Assembly: GCA_963633225.1 (NCBI GenBank)
Contig: CAVGXR010000051.1
Coordinates: 62,001-126,000 of the forward strand
Direction of reading: 5' to 3'
From: F23-B02 sp963633225
Lineage (GTDB): Bacteria; Bacillota; Clostridia; Oscillospirales; Oscillospiraceae
Length of the DNA stretch: 64,000 nucleotides
This document shows positions 1 through 9,202 of this stretch, one piece after another (position 1 is the stretch's first letter; every line of letters starts with the position of its first letter). Under the pieces are notes generated by a model, which had not been told where the DNA came from, ran no database searches, and saw nothing but the letters and a program-made list of their open reading frames with translations. The position numbers were made by a program, and so were the translations under genes.

Positions 1-397
1 CGGTGCTCTCCGCGATCTCCTCCGCAATGAGCCGCGCCTGATCATAGCCTCTGTGCCTCAGGCGCTTCTTACTGAGCGGTATCCATGATATCACATCTAT
101 ACCGCCGCAATCAAGATTATTTTCGACACATTCGGACATTATAAGTCCGTAACGCCTGCTGTATGCCGCGCAGCCGCCGAATTTATAGCGGTGCACCGAG
201 CTGCGGACATCATCCTTGTAGTAAAGCGGCGAAACGCACTTATCCACGAAGGGAAAGCGCTGCACCGTACTGTCGCCCTTTGTGTACGGCAGCTTTCCGG
301 CGCAGTCGCGGCAGATATCCGTATCCTTGAGCACGCTGCCGCAGAACACGCATTTCCACGGGTACAGCAGATGTATTATAAAGTCAGCTATTTTCAT
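1..397 (-). CDS. comF: ComF family phosphoribosyltransferase-like protein (partial)
   Basis: About 132 N-terminal residues are visible; the C-terminus lies beyond the left edge. The protein opens with a zinc-ribbon type N-terminus (CVFC near residue 17, CRDC near residue 34), followed by the typical ComF stretch WIPLSKKRLRHRGYDQA. ComF proteins take part in natural-transformation DNA uptake or related DNA metabolism and have a PRTase fold; the PRTase signature itself would be outside the window. The ATG overlaps the 3' end of the recD2-like gene by 14 bp, so the two are probably translationally coupled. The pairing recD2-comF is common in Clostridia. The family call is firm; the cellular role in this organism is inferred. 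Confidence 0.88.
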   Translation of the reverse strand, partial: MKIADFIIHLLYPWKCVFCGSVLKDTDICRDCAGKLPYTKGDSTVQRFPFVDKCVSPLYYKDDVRSSVHRYKFGGCAAYSRRYGLIMSECVENNLDCGGIDVISWIPLSKKRLRHRGYDQARLIAEEIAEST

Positions 398-2588
398 CGG
401 CAAGCCTTATACGCAGCGCACTGTAGCGGCGCGACTGCCTGTGGTTGTCTATCATGCGGTGGGCAACGCTGTCGTCGCCGACCATTATCAGCAGCTCCTT
501 TGCGCGGGTCACGGCGGTGTACAGCACGCCTCGCGTGAGCAGCATCTGAGCTACGGGATTTAATGAAAGTATAACTGCACGGTACTCGCTGCCCTGTGAT
601 TTATGCACAGTCAGCGCCCATGCATGCTCAAGCTCGTTTAACATCTCAAAGCCGTAGAGAGCTATCTTATCGTCATAATCGACCTTGAGGTATTCAGAGG
701 CCGTGTCTATCTCGACGATAGTTCCTATATCGCCGTTATAAACGCCCATGCCGGACTTGCCGAGCCTGTCCTTCCATGCGATATCGTAATTATTTTTTAT
801 CTGAATGACCCTGTCGCCGGTGCGGAAAATCGTTTCGCCGAAGAGCTTTTCCTTTTTCTTTTCATTCGGCGGATTCAGCGCCTCCTGAAGCCGCTTGTTG
901 AGGTTCACGGTGCCGGTTTCTCCCTTGCGGCTGGGTGAGAGCACCTGTATCTGATTTGCCGGTATCTTCATATTCTCCGGCAGCCGTCTCTTGCACAGCT
1001 CGACTATAGTATCGACGCACGAGTCGCCCTGCATTCTCCGCAGGCGGAAGAAATCACCGCTGTTTTCGTTGAAATCAGGGTGCTCTCCCCTGTTTATCAT
1101 GTGCGCATTGCGAACGATGCGGCTGTCGGCCTTCTGACGGAAGATCTCCGTAAGGCGCACGGTCGGTACAACTCCGCTGCGTATGATATCGGAAAACACG
1201 CTGCCGGGGCCTACCGACGGAAGCTGATCGGCATCACCCACGAGCAGGATGCGGCAGTCTGATCTGAGCGCCTTGAGTATGGCGTGCATAAGCGTTATGT
1301 CAACCATTGAGCACTCGTCTATGATAAGCGCGTCGCAGGCAAGCTTATCCTCCTCGTCCTTGGCGAACACAACGCTGTCCCCGTCCTCGGACATTTTTGC
1401 GCCGAGCATACGGTGGATGGTCGATGCCTCCATGCCGCAGAGCTCGCTCATTCGCTTTGCTGCGCGTCCTGTCGGTGCGGCAAGATACGTCTCGAGCTCC
1501 AGCTCATCGTACAGCGCAAGCACGGCCTTCAGTATCGTGGTTTTGCCCGTACCTGGTCCGCCGGTTATAACAAGCATACGGCTTTTGGCAGCAAGCGCTA
1601 TAGCCTCGCGCTGCATTGGGGCATACTCTATGCCGTTTGCGCTTTCAAGGCGCGAGATTATCTGCGTTATGTCAACCTTCCTGTCGTCCTTTGCCCTGCA
1701 CATTGCCTTTATGCGCTTTGCCGTATAGGCTTCGGCCTCATAAAGAGGTGCGAGATAGCATGCGTCAAGTCCGGCCACATTGCAGCAGACGAGCTCTCCC
1801 GTTTCCGTGAGCTTATCGACCGCATCCTCGGCAAGCGAGGGCTCAACGCCTATAAGCTGTGCGGTGGCGGCGGTGAGCTTTCCGCGTGGGATGAAGCAGT
1901 GTCCGTTGCCGGAATTGTGTATAAGCTCGAACACGACGGCGGCGCATACGCGGTTTATGCTGTCCCCGTCAAGGCCGAGCGCCAGCGCCAGAGAGTCAGC
2001 TTCGGCAAAGCTTGCGCCGATATGAGCCGACGAAAGTATGTACGGATTTTCATGCACGACCTCTATGGCGGAGTTGCCGTAGAATTTGAACATACGCAGG
2101 GCAAATACCGGCTGTATGCCGTATGAGCACAGAAACTCTGTAAGGCGGCGCACTCCGGCCTGTTTTTTGAAGCCGGCACTTATGTCCTTTGCCTTGGCAG
2201 AGCTTATGCCCTTTATCTCCGCAAGTTTATCCGGCTGCATTTCAAGAACGTCCAGCGCCCTGTCGCCGAAGCGGTCCACAATAAGCGCCGCCGTAGCCGG
2301 ACCCACGCCGCGCACCGTGCCTCCGGCGAGGTATTCGTAAATGGCCTCCGCCGAGGTCGGCAGCATACGGCTGCACTGCTCGATCTTGAACTGCCTGCCG
2401 TGCTGGGCATGGTTCATCCATGTGCCCTCTGCCGAGATCATTTCGCCCGGCGCTGCGTATGGCAGGCAGCCGACGGCTGTAGTCGTCTCGCCGTTATCGA
2501 GCTCGATTTTTACAACACCGTAGCCGTTCTCGTCGTTTCTGAATATGACCGCCGAGATCGTTCCGTTAATTTCGCTTAATTCCTGCAT
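384..2588 (-). CDS. recD2: RecD2-type (RecD/TraA family) ATP-dependent DNA helicase
   Basis: Superfamily 1B 5'-3' DNA helicase of the RecBC-independent RecD2 (YrrC) type, acting in DNA repair. It has an N-terminal OB-like segment and helix-hairpin-helix region (about residues 1-200). The helicase core has Walker A GGPGTGKTT near residue 343, Walker B IIDECSMVD, motif III GDADQLPSVGPG, and the C-terminal VHKSQGSEY and TAVTRAKELL motifs. Length (about 734 aa) is usual for the family. An in-frame TTG lies at 2594, but the ATG at 2588 is preferred as the commoner start codon, with a GAGGG element 11 nt upstream. The start lies inside the 3' end of the membrane-anchored gene upstream, and its own end overlaps comF. 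Confidence 0.95.
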   Translation of the reverse strand: MQELSEINGTISAVIFRNDENGYGVVKIELDNGETTTAVGCLPYAAPGEMISAEGTWMNHAQHGRQFKIEQCSRMLPTSAEAIYEYLAGGTVRGVGPATAALIVDRFGDRALDVLEMQPDKLAEIKGISSAKAKDISAGFKKQAGVRRLTEFLCSYGIQPVFALRMFKFYGNSAIEVVHENPYILSSAHIGASFAEADSLALALGLDGDSINRVCAAVVFELIHNSGNGHCFIPRGKLTAATAQLIGVEPSLAEDAVDKLTETGELVCCNVAGLDACYLAPLYEAEAYTAKRIKAMCRAKDDRKVDITQIISRLESANGIEYAPMQREAIALAAKSRMLVITGGPGTGKTTILKAVLALYDELELETYLAAPTGRAAKRMSELCGMEASTIHRMLGAKMSEDGDSVVFAKDEEDKLACDALIIDECSMVDITLMHAILKALRSDCRILLVGDADQLPSVGPGSVFSDIIRSGVVPTVRLTEIFRQKADSRIVRNAHMINRGEHPDFNENSGDFFRLRRMQGDSCVDTIVELCKRRLPENMKIPANQIQVLSPSRKGETGTVNLNKRLQEALNPPNEKKKEKLFGETIFRTGDRVIQIKNNYDIAWKDRLGKSGMGVYNGDIGTIVEIDTASEYLKVDYDDKIALYGFEMLNELEHAWALTVHKSQGSEYRAVILSLNPVAQMLLTRGVLYTAVTRAKELLIMVGDDSVAHRMIDNHRQSRRYSALRIRLADENS

Positions 2589-2901
2589 CGTCAAATGATC
2601 CCTCTGTGTAATCTATGCATCTGTACTGCGCGGCAAAGCGCCGCAGCACACTGCGCGTTTCATCGTCAATGTTCTCTGTTTTTATAATTATGTCCACCCG
2701 AAGCGTTCCGCTTTCACGCAGCCAGATAAGACTGCGCAGCGTATATTCCGTCACCGGCTCTGCGCCGCGTATGCGCAGGACAAGCTCTGCGTCCGTGCTG
2801 CTGCCGAGTCTGACGGGTGTGAGCAGCAGTCCCTTGACCGACCATATGATCAGCCACAGCACTGCCGCCGCTGCAAAGCCCACGGCGATATACAGCGTCA
2901 T
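2566..2901 (-). CDS. Small membrane-anchored protein of unknown function
   Basis: A protein of about 111 aa. The start at 2901 is chosen because a strong GGGAGGGG lies 5-7 nt upstream; a longer frame reaching 2937 has no better site. The N-terminal 30 residues (MTLYIAVGFAAAAVLWLIIW...) form one hydrophobic membrane segment, followed by a soluble domain of about 80 aa rich in charged residues. It resembles the small membrane-tethered hypothetical proteins often found beside uvrA or recD2 in Oscillospirales, but no family is recognised. It sits between uvrA and recD2 and overlaps the recD2 start, so it is probably co-transcribed. No function is proposed. Confidence 0.7.
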   Translation of the reverse strand: MTLYIAVGFAAAAVLWLIIWSVKGLLLTPVRLGSSTDAELVLRIRGAEPVTEYTLRSLIWLRESGTLRVDIIIKTENIDDETRSVLRRFAAQYRCIDYTEGSFDDAGIKRN

Positions 2902-2945
2902 TGCATCCCCTCCCGTATCATTATACGCTGAGGGCACGTTTTCGG

Positions 2946-5777
2946 TTAAAGTATCTTTTTAAGGAACTGTCCGGTGTAGCTTTTCCCGCACTCGGCGCAT
3001 TGCTCGGGAGTTCCTGCGAACACAAGCGTTCCGCCGCCGTCTCCGCCCTCAGGACCGAGGTCAATGATGTAGTCGGCGGTTTTTATAACGTCAAGATTGT
3101 GCTCGATTATGACGACGGTGTTGCCCGCGTCGGCGAGCTTTCCGATTATGCTCAGGAGCTTGTGAACGTCGGCCATGTGCAGGCCGGTGGTGGGCTCATC
3201 GAGGATATACAGCGTTGAACCCGTGCTGCGGCGTGAAAGCTCGGTCGCAAGCTTCACGCGCTGCGCCTCGCCGCCGGAAAGCGTTGTGCTCGACTGGCCG
3301 AGCCGGACATAGCCGAGGCCGACCTCATAGAGCGTATCGAGCTTTGCCTTGAGCTTTGGCAGGTTCTCAAAAAACGTGCAGGCCTCCTCGACCGTCATGT
3401 CCAGAACCTCGCTTATATTTCTCCCCTTATAGCGAACCTCAAGGGTTTCGCGGTTATAGCGCTTTCCCTTGCACACATCGCAGGGCACATACACGTCGGG
3501 CAGGAAGTGCATTTCTATCTTCTGCACGCCGTCGCCCTTACAGGCCTCGCATCTGCCGCCCTTGACGTTGAAGGAAAATCTGCCGGAATTATAACCGCGC
3601 AGACGTGCATCCTCCGTTGAGGCAAACAGCTCGCGGATATCGTTGAACAGCCCCGTATATGTCGCCGGATTTGAGCGCGGCGTTCTGCCGATGGGACTCT
3701 GGTCAATGTCTATTACCTTGTCGATATCGTCAATGCCGCTTATACCGCCGCATTTGCCGGGCTTGAGCTTGGCGCAGTTTTTCTTTAAGGCCACAGTCTT
3801 ATAAAGTATCTCATTGACAAGGCTCGACTTTCCGCTGCCGGATACACCGGTGACGCAGGTGATAAGCCCCTTGGGTATCTCGACATCTATGCCCTTGAGA
3901 TTATGCTCGGCAGCGCCGCTTATCTTTATAAAGCCCTTTGCAGCTGCGCGGCGCTCCGCCGGGACAGGGATCTTTCTTCTGCCGCTGAGATACTGCCCCG
4001 TAAGTGACTCGGGGCAGGCGCAGATATCCTCGACCGTGCCCGCAGCAACGACCTGCCCGCCGTGTACGCCCGCTCCCGGGCCTATATCAACGATGAAGTC
4101 TGCTGCGTGCATCGTTTCCTCGTCGTGCTCAACGACGATGAGAGTGTTGCCGAGATCGCGCAGATCCATAAGCGTTTTCAGCAGCTTTTCGTTATCGCGC
4201 TGGTGCAGGCCTATGCTCGGCTCATCGAGGATGTACAGAACTCCCGTGAGCGATGCGCCTATCTGCGTTGCAAGTCTTATGCGCTGGCTTTCTCCGCCCG
4301 AGAGCGTCGCCGCACCGCGTGAAAGGCTCAGATATTGCAGGCCGACATTTTTTAGGAATCCGAGGCGCGATTTTATCTCTTTAATTATCCTGTCGGCGAT
4401 TATGTGCTCCTTTTCGCTCAGCTCCAGACCGTCTACGAAATCAATCGCCTCTGTGACGGACATGTCACCCATTTGAGCGATGTTTATGCCGCCGACCGTG
4501 ACGGCAAGCGCTTCCTTTCTCAGGCGCTGACCGCGGCACTCGGGACAGGTGACCTCGGACATGCACTCTTCTATCTCTGCGCGCATGGCGGGGCTCTGAG
4601 TCTCATAATAGCGCCGCTCGAGGTTTTTGCATATGCCCTCAAAGGGGCGCGAAAACTTTCCGGCAAAGGAGCTGTTTTTCCGCTCGCGCTCATAGCTGAG
4701 CTCGAGCTTTTCGCCCTTGCTGCCGTAAAGCAGGATATCCTTTACTCCCGCGGGCAGCTCCGATATCGGAGTGTCGAGCGTAAAGCCGTATTTACCGGCA
4801 AGGGCATTATAATACATCGCCGCTATGGATTCTGCGCCCGAGCCCCAGCCCGTCGCCTTGACAGCGCCGTCGTTTATGCTCAGGCTGTCATCAGGTATGA
4901 CAAGCTCGGGATCGACAAGAAGCTGCATACCGAGGCCGTCGCATTTAGGGCACGCGCCATAGGGCGTATTGAACGAGAACATGCGCGGCGTGAGCTCCTC
5001 GATGGATATGCCGCAGTCGGGGCAGGCATAGTTCTGCGAAAAAAGTATCTGTCTTCCCTCTCCGACTATATCGGCTATCACAAGTCCGGCAGCGAGCGAG
5101 GCCGCCGTTTCGACGGAATCGGCAAGGCGGCGCATGATACCGTCCTTTATGACAACGCGGTCTACAACGATCTCGATGGTGTGCTTTTTGTTCTTGTCAA
5201 GCTTTATTTCCTCGGAAAGCTCGTACATGCTGCCGTCAACGCGCACACGGACATAGCCCGAGCGCCGCGCATCCTCGAACACCTTGACATATTCGCCCTT
5301 GCGGGCACGGACGACCGGCGCAAGGATCATGAGCTTTGTGCCCTCCGGCAGCAGCATCAGCTGGTCTATTATCTGGTCTATCGTCTGCTGGCGTATCTCC
5401 TTGCCGCACTTGGGACAGTGCGGTCTGCCTATGCGTGCCCAGAGCAGACGCATATAATCGTATATCTCCGTGACCGTTCCGACGGTCGAGCGCGGATTGC
5501 GGGAGCCGGTTTTCTGGTCAATGGATATGGCCGGTGAAAGTCCCTGTATATAATCGAGATCCGGCTTGTCCATCTGTCCGAGGAACTGCCTTGCGTAGGA
5601 CGAGAGGCTCTCAACATATCTCCGCTGCCCCTCGGCATAGATTGTGTCAAAGGCAAGACTTGATTTGCCGCTGCCGGACACGCCCGTCATGACAACGAGC
5701 TTGTTTCTTGGTATCTCTATATCAATATTCTTGAGGTTATTGGCTCTTGCGCCCTTTATTTTAATGTAATCAGTCAT
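2946..5777 (-). CDS. uvrA: UvrABC excinuclease subunit A
   Basis: DNA-damage recognition ATPase of nucleotide excision repair. Two ABC ATPase halves are visible: Walker A GVSGSGKSS near residue 33 and again near residue 640, and signature motifs LSGGESQRIRLAT and LSGGEAQRVKLAT. Zinc-binding cysteine pairs are present (CPKCGKEI, CPDCG...CPKCDG, CEACKGDG...CDVCKGKR). Length of about 943 aa is normal. The ATG at 5777 is preferred over GTG 5783. Both overlap the 3' end of ybaK, so expression is probably coupled. No uvrB or uvrC lies in the window. Confidence 0.98.
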   Translation of the reverse strand: MTDYIKIKGARANNLKNIDIEIPRNKLVVMTGVSGSGKSSLAFDTIYAEGQRRYVESLSSYARQFLGQMDKPDLDYIQGLSPAISIDQKTGSRNPRSTVGTVTEIYDYMRLLWARIGRPHCPKCGKEIRQQTIDQIIDQLMLLPEGTKLMILAPVVRARKGEYVKVFEDARRSGYVRVRVDGSMYELSEEIKLDKNKKHTIEIVVDRVVIKDGIMRRLADSVETAASLAAGLVIADIVGEGRQILFSQNYACPDCGISIEELTPRMFSFNTPYGACPKCDGLGMQLLVDPELVIPDDSLSINDGAVKATGWGSGAESIAAMYYNALAGKYGFTLDTPISELPAGVKDILLYGSKGEKLELSYERERKNSSFAGKFSRPFEGICKNLERRYYETQSPAMRAEIEECMSEVTCPECRGQRLRKEALAVTVGGINIAQMGDMSVTEAIDFVDGLELSEKEHIIADRIIKEIKSRLGFLKNVGLQYLSLSRGAATLSGGESQRIRLATQIGASLTGVLYILDEPSIGLHQRDNEKLLKTLMDLRDLGNTLIVVEHDEETMHAADFIVDIGPGAGVHGGQVVAAGTVEDICACPESLTGQYLSGRRKIPVPAERRAAAKGFIKISGAAEHNLKGIDVEIPKGLITCVTGVSGSGKSSLVNEILYKTVALKKNCAKLKPGKCGGISGIDDIDKVIDIDQSPIGRTPRSNPATYTGLFNDIRELFASTEDARLRGYNSGRFSFNVKGGRCEACKGDGVQKIEMHFLPDVYVPCDVCKGKRYNRETLEVRYKGRNISEVLDMTVEEACTFFENLPKLKAKLDTLYEVGLGYVRLGQSSTTLSGGEAQRVKLATELSRRSTGSTLYILDEPTTGLHMADVHKLLSIIGKLADAGNTVVIIEHNLDVIKTADYIIDLGPEGGDGGGTLVFAGTPEQCAECGKSYTGQFLKKIL

Positions 5778-6255
5778 TCTCACTTACCAGATCTGCGAAT
5801 TTAGCGCGTACAAGGGACGCAAGCGCCTCAGGGTCAAGCTCGACCTGATAGCCTATCCTGCCGGCGCTGACCATGATCGTCGGCTTATCCTGTGCACTTA
5901 TATCAATAAAGGTTTTATACAGCTTTTTCATGCCTACCGGCGAGCAGCCGCCGCGCACATAGCCCGTGAGCGCGTTTATCTCGCTGACGTGGATCATCGC
6001 TATCGACTTCTCCCCCGCCGCCTTTGCCGCCTTCTTGAGGTCGAGCTCACAGTTCACCGGCACGTCAAAGACATATATGCTCTTGCTCGCGCCGCGTGCA
6101 ACGAGAGTCTTGAACACCTGAGAGGGATCCAAGCCGCATATTCTTGCTACCGTCGCACCGTCAACGGCATCATCACCGTGTGGGTATTCGTGCGGCGTAT
6201 ATTTTATTTTCTTCTGCTCAAGCAGACGCATTACATTCGTTTTCTGCTCTTTCAT
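5770..6255 (-). CDS. ybaK: YbaK/EbsC family aminoacyl-tRNA deacylase (Cys-tRNA(Pro) deacylase type)
   Basis: Trans-editing enzyme that hydrolyses Cys-tRNA(Pro) made by error by prolyl-tRNA synthetase. The roughly 161-aa protein contains the family landmarks VFKTLVARG, the central KKAAKAAGEKSIAM segment with the conserved lysine, and GGCSPVGMKKLY, which is typical of YbaK rather than ProX. The start at 6255 is preferred over the longer frame (6273) because GGAAGTGAG lies just upstream. It runs directly into uvrA with a short overlap. The family assignment is secure; substrate specificity follows from homology. Confidence 0.93.
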   Translation of the reverse strand: MKEQKTNVMRLLEQKKIKYTPHEYPHGDDAVDGATVARICGLDPSQVFKTLVARGASKSIYVFDVPVNCELDLKKAAKAAGEKSIAMIHVSEINALTGYVRGGCSPVGMKKLYKTFIDISAQDKPTIMVSAGRIGYQVELDPEALASLVRAKFADLVSEND

Positions 6256-6322
6256 TTTACTCACTTCCATCACTGTGAATATTAGATTATTATACCGCGA
6301 ATTTATTTATCTTTCAACATCT

Positions 6323-6354
6323 AAAAAGGACTTCCAAGCAATTTGGAAGTCCTT
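6323..6354 (-). terminator. Rho-independent terminator after the TetR gene
   Basis: A perfect 12-bp inverted repeat (AAGGACTTCCAA / TTGGAAGTCCTT) with a 5-nt loop. On the minus strand it is followed by a run of T, immediately downstream of the tetR stop at 6368. It separates that gene from the ybaK-uvrA-recD2 run. Confidence 0.85.
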
Positions 6355-6367
6355 AACTTTAGCTTGT

Positions 6368-6925
6368 TCAATTTTTCTGGAACCTTGCCAGCAGGTTTTC
6401 CGTGCTGCCGTCGAGGATCTTGATGTAGCGCTCTCTGTCGTGCTCGTCGAGCGGGGGCATTCCCATGTCAAACCACTGGGATATCCAGCCAATGGCTGCG
6501 TTTACATAGAACTCGCACACAAATTCAAGATCAGACCACTCGATGGTCTTGCCCTCGGCACAGATGACCGCAAAGCTGTGTACGCAATAATGAAGGCGGC
6601 CCTTGAAATATTTCAGCAGATACGCACGGTTCTGCGAATTGAAGATATTAAGAACAAAGGTGCGGTTATCCTCAAGATACTGGAACCACTCTATAACGTC
6701 CTCGCGCCATTTATCGTAAAGTATCTCATGAGGGAGCGCCTTATTGGTGTCCTCCTCGAATACCCACTCGAGCAGATCGTAAACATCGTCAAAGTGGTAG
6801 TAGAACGTCTGACGGTTTACGCCGCATTCCTCGACAAGGTCTTTCACGGTGATCTTATCAATAGGCTTTACCGAAAGCATTTTTTTCAGGGCATTGCCCA
6901 GAGCTTCTTTTGTAGAGCTTGCCAT
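6368..6925 (-). CDS. TetR/AcrR family transcriptional regulator (DhaS-like C-terminal domain)
   Basis: A 185-aa one-component regulator. The N-terminal helix-turn-helix is clear (ITVKDLVEECGVNRQTFYYHF, residues 25-45). The remainder, with YDLLEWVFEEDTN and IGWISQWFDMGMP, matches the TetR_C_8 (DhaS-like) ligand-binding type. An AAGAGGT ribosome site precedes the ATG. A 21-bp palindrome lies in its own leader (6945-6965), suggesting autoregulation. The divergent gene is gluQ, whose promoter lies on the far side of the same intergenic region; no obvious transporter or enzyme target sits next to it, so the regulon is unknown. Confidence 0.9.
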   Translation of the reverse strand: MASSTKEALGNALKKMLSVKPIDKITVKDLVEECGVNRQTFYYHFDDVYDLLEWVFEEDTNKALPHEILYDKWREDVIEWFQYLEDNRTFVLNIFNSQNRAYLLKYFKGRLHYCVHSFAVICAEGKTIEWSDLEFVCEFYVNAAIGWISQWFDMGMPPLDEHDRERYIKILDGSTENLLARFQKN

Positions 6926-6944
6926 TAAAATTACCTCTTTCTCT

Positions 6945-6965
6945 ATGACACCCCAAATGTCATAA
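6945..6965. promoter_or_regulatory. Candidate TetR operator palindrome
   Basis: TATGACA-N7-TGTCATA, a perfect 7-bp inverted repeat centred about 30 bp upstream of the tetR start codon, in the tetR/gluQ intergenic region. Size and symmetry fit a TetR dimer site. Binding is inferred. Confidence 0.55.
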
Positions 6966-7077
6966 TATTATTTAGCATCACTATACCACATGTTAAGAAA
7001 AAAAGATAGATAAATATTTATTTTTTTGTCGAAATGTGCTTATATATAAATACTAATATATCTTTTGAGGTCTTACG

Positions 7078-8001
7078 ATGTACAAAACAGGAACAGGACG
7101 CGGCAGATTTGCCCCCAGTCCGAGCGGTCAGCTTCATTTGGGGAACCTTGCGTCATGCCTTCTGGCATGGCTGGACGCACGCAGCGCCGGTGCAGGGCTC
7201 GTGTTCCGCATGGAGGATCTTGACCCCGAGCGCAGCAGCCGCAGCAGCGAGGACAGCATTTTCAAGACTCTGAAGGCGCTCGGCCTTGACTGGGACGAGG
7301 GCTACCCCTCCGAGGGCTATTCGCAGAGCGGGCGCAGCGATAAATACGACGAGGCATTTGAGCTGCTGCGGCGGCGCGGCCTGCTATATCCCTGCTATTG
7401 CAGCCGCAGCGAACGGCTTGCCGCCTCCGCTCCGCACCCCGGCGAATCAAGACACGATGCCGGATGCAGGTGCAGGTATCTCAGCACACTTGAGCGGCTG
7501 GAGCTCGAACGCTCCGGCAGAAGGGCCGCATGGAAAATAAAGCTTCCAGATGAGACGATATCCTTCTGCGACGGGCACTACGGCAAATTTTCCGAAAATC
7601 TCGCCGATGGCGGCGATTTTATTATAAAGCGCTCAGACGGTGTGTATGCATATCAGCTCGCCGTTTCATTCGACGACATGGATATGGGCATAAGCCGCGT
7701 CGTGCGCGGGCGCGATCTGCTGCCGTCCACAGCAAAGCAGATATGGCTGATACAAACGCTCGGCGGAACTGCGCCGCAGTATTATCACGCGCCCCTCATT
7801 ACCGGCGCGGACGGCAGAAAGCTTTCAAAGCGCTGCGGCGATCTCGGCGCAGAGGCGCTGCTCAGAAGGCATTCGCCCGAGGAGCTGCTCGGATACCTTG
7901 CCGGAGCACTCGGCATATCCGGCGGCAGTCCCGAAAGCGCCTCGGAGCTTTTGGAGCGCTTCGACTGGGCTAAGGTCAAAAAGAATGATATTTTGATATA
8001 A
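7078..8001 (+). CDS. gluQ: Glutamyl-Q tRNA(Asp) synthetase
   Basis: Truncated class-I glutamyl-tRNA synthetase paralogue that charges glutamate onto the queuosine base of tRNA(Asp). Visible are the HIGH-type motif (RFAPSPSGQLHLGNL, residues 10-24), the KLSKR motif near residue 245 as the KMSKS equivalent, and the cysteine-rich insertion (CYCSRSE ... CRCRY) that binds zinc in GluQ-RS. The anticodon-binding domain is missing, as expected; length 307 aa is typical. GAGG lies 10 nt before the ATG. It is transcribed divergently from the TetR regulator. Discriminating GluQ-RS from a degenerate GluRS rests on the short length and zinc insertion. Confidence 0.9.
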   Translation: MYKTGTGRGRFAPSPSGQLHLGNLASCLLAWLDARSAGAGLVFRMEDLDPERSSRSSEDSIFKTLKALGLDWDEGYPSEGYSQSGRSDKYDEAFELLRRRGLLYPCYCSRSERLAASAPHPGESRHDAGCRCRYLSTLERLELERSGRRAAWKIKLPDETISFCDGHYGKFSENLADGGDFIIKRSDGVYAYQLAVSFDDMDMGISRVVRGRDLLPSTAKQIWLIQTLGGTAPQYYHAPLITGADGRKLSKRCGDLGAEALLRRHSPEELLGYLAGALGISGGSPESASELLERFDWAKVKKNDILI

Positions 8002-8032
8002 GGGCTCGGTAGGCACTCCTCGCTTGAGAGTA

Positions 8033-9202
8033 TCAAAAATCGTGTATCTTCACGCGCTTGCCCATCTTTTGCAGATTTTGCGAAAGCTCCTTGAGTATCT
8101 GCATTTTGACATTGAAGTTTATGGGCAGGCCGTCATGCGCGGGGTTTGCCGCATGGCCGATGAACATATTTATGTCAGTTGCCTCCTCAAACAGTATGCG
8201 GGCTGCAAGCGATGCGCCGTCTTTCTTGTAATACCAGTTTTCAAAGCTGCGGTTATCGCTCAGATAATCCTTGGAGTAGTCCAGAATACGGTCTACCGTT
8301 ATAATGCCCTCGGTCGCAAGATCGACACCCTGAATGTGCAGTATCGGCGGTATATCCTTGTCGGGCGTTGAGTAATCTGTCTGCACGCTTGCGTGCAGAT
8401 ACTCCGCTGCGATCTTGGAGGTCGTGCCGCCGCAGACGATGTGCTTGCCCTCCTTGGCGAAAAACAGCGCCATCATGCGGTGGTTGTCGCTCATGTTCTT
8501 CGGCGGGCCGACCGCGATATTGACGGTCTGGCGCTGACGTATCTTGACTATGCAGGCCGTCGCATCGTCAAAGGGCTTGCTGCCGTAGAGCTTGTTGACC
8601 TCTTCCATGAGGATGTTTGTAAGAACATTTGCCGTCAGTCCCGAATCGCTGAGCGGCCCCATGAACTCTGCAAGAGCCGCTCTGTCCCACGAGCTGTTCA
8701 GCACACCGTTATCGCTGGCATAGAGCATACCGTCGGACAGGGCGATGAACAGGTCGCCGTCCTCAAGCTCAAGGCTTGAGCGGTAGATGGTCTTTTCGCC
8801 TATCGTTATCGTCGATAGCGGAAACTCGTACAGCTGCTCGCTGCGCAACAGTATCACATTCGGATTTTCATACTGGATTATATCCGCGTGCGTGTCGTTT
8901 TCAAGCCTTATTATCGTGAAGGTCGAAAACGCGGTCTTTCGTTCGGAGCATATCGGCAGCGTGTCGGCAATAGTCTCTACCGCGTCGCGGATATCAAGTC
9001 CCGCGGCAAGCATAGTCGATATTATAGTCGAGGTGAGCGTTGACAGTATACTGGCCTTAACGCCGCTGCCGAGACCGTCGGCAAGAACGATGATGGTCGA
9101 GTTTTCGCTCTCGGCAATCTCTACATGGTCGCCGCACAGCTGCTCGCCGTAATGGTTAAGGCTCATGTACGCTATCTCGCTGCAAAGATTATTCTTCTTC
9201 AA
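8033..9202 (-). CDS. SpoIIE-like PP2C serine phosphatase linked to a sensory hydrogenase
   Basis: PP2C/SpoIIE family phosphatase, 389 aa. Metal-binding acidic motifs are present: the GDHVEIAE aspartate near residue 25, IIVLADGLGSG near residue 42, FIALSDGML near residue 156, and PFDDATACIVKI near residue 215. After the phosphatase fold comes an extra C-terminal region of about 150 aa that I do not recognise. The start codon overlaps the 3' end of the upstream hydrogenase-like gene by 14 bp, so the two are translated as a unit. Pairs of this kind are known in Clostridia, where the phosphatase is thought to relay the hydrogenase/PAS signal. The partner phosphoprotein is not visible. Confidence 0.85.
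   Translation of the reverse strand: MKKNNLCSEIAYMSLNHYGEQLCGDHVEIAESENSTIIVLADGLGSGVKASILSTLTSTIISTMLAAGLDIRDAVETIADTLPICSERKTAFSTFTIIRLENDTHADIIQYENPNVILLRSEQLYEFPLSTITIGEKTIYRSSLELEDGDLFIALSDGMLYASDNGVLNSSWDRAALAEFMGPLSDSGLTANVLTNILMEEVNKLYGSKPFDDATACIVKIRQRQTVNIAVGPPKNMSDNHRMMALFFAKEGKHIVCGGTTSKIAAEYLHASVQTDYSTPDKDIPPILHIQGVDLATEGIITVDRILDYSKDYLSDNRSFENWYYKKDGASLAARILFEEATDINMFIGHAANPAHDGLPINFNVKMQILKELSQNLQKMGKRVKIHDF

Noticed and set aside
4404..5537. Long open frame on the plus strand opposite uvrA (377 aa)
   Set aside because: Antisense shadow of uvrA, with low-complexity Ala/Arg/Leu composition and no ribosome site or known motif.
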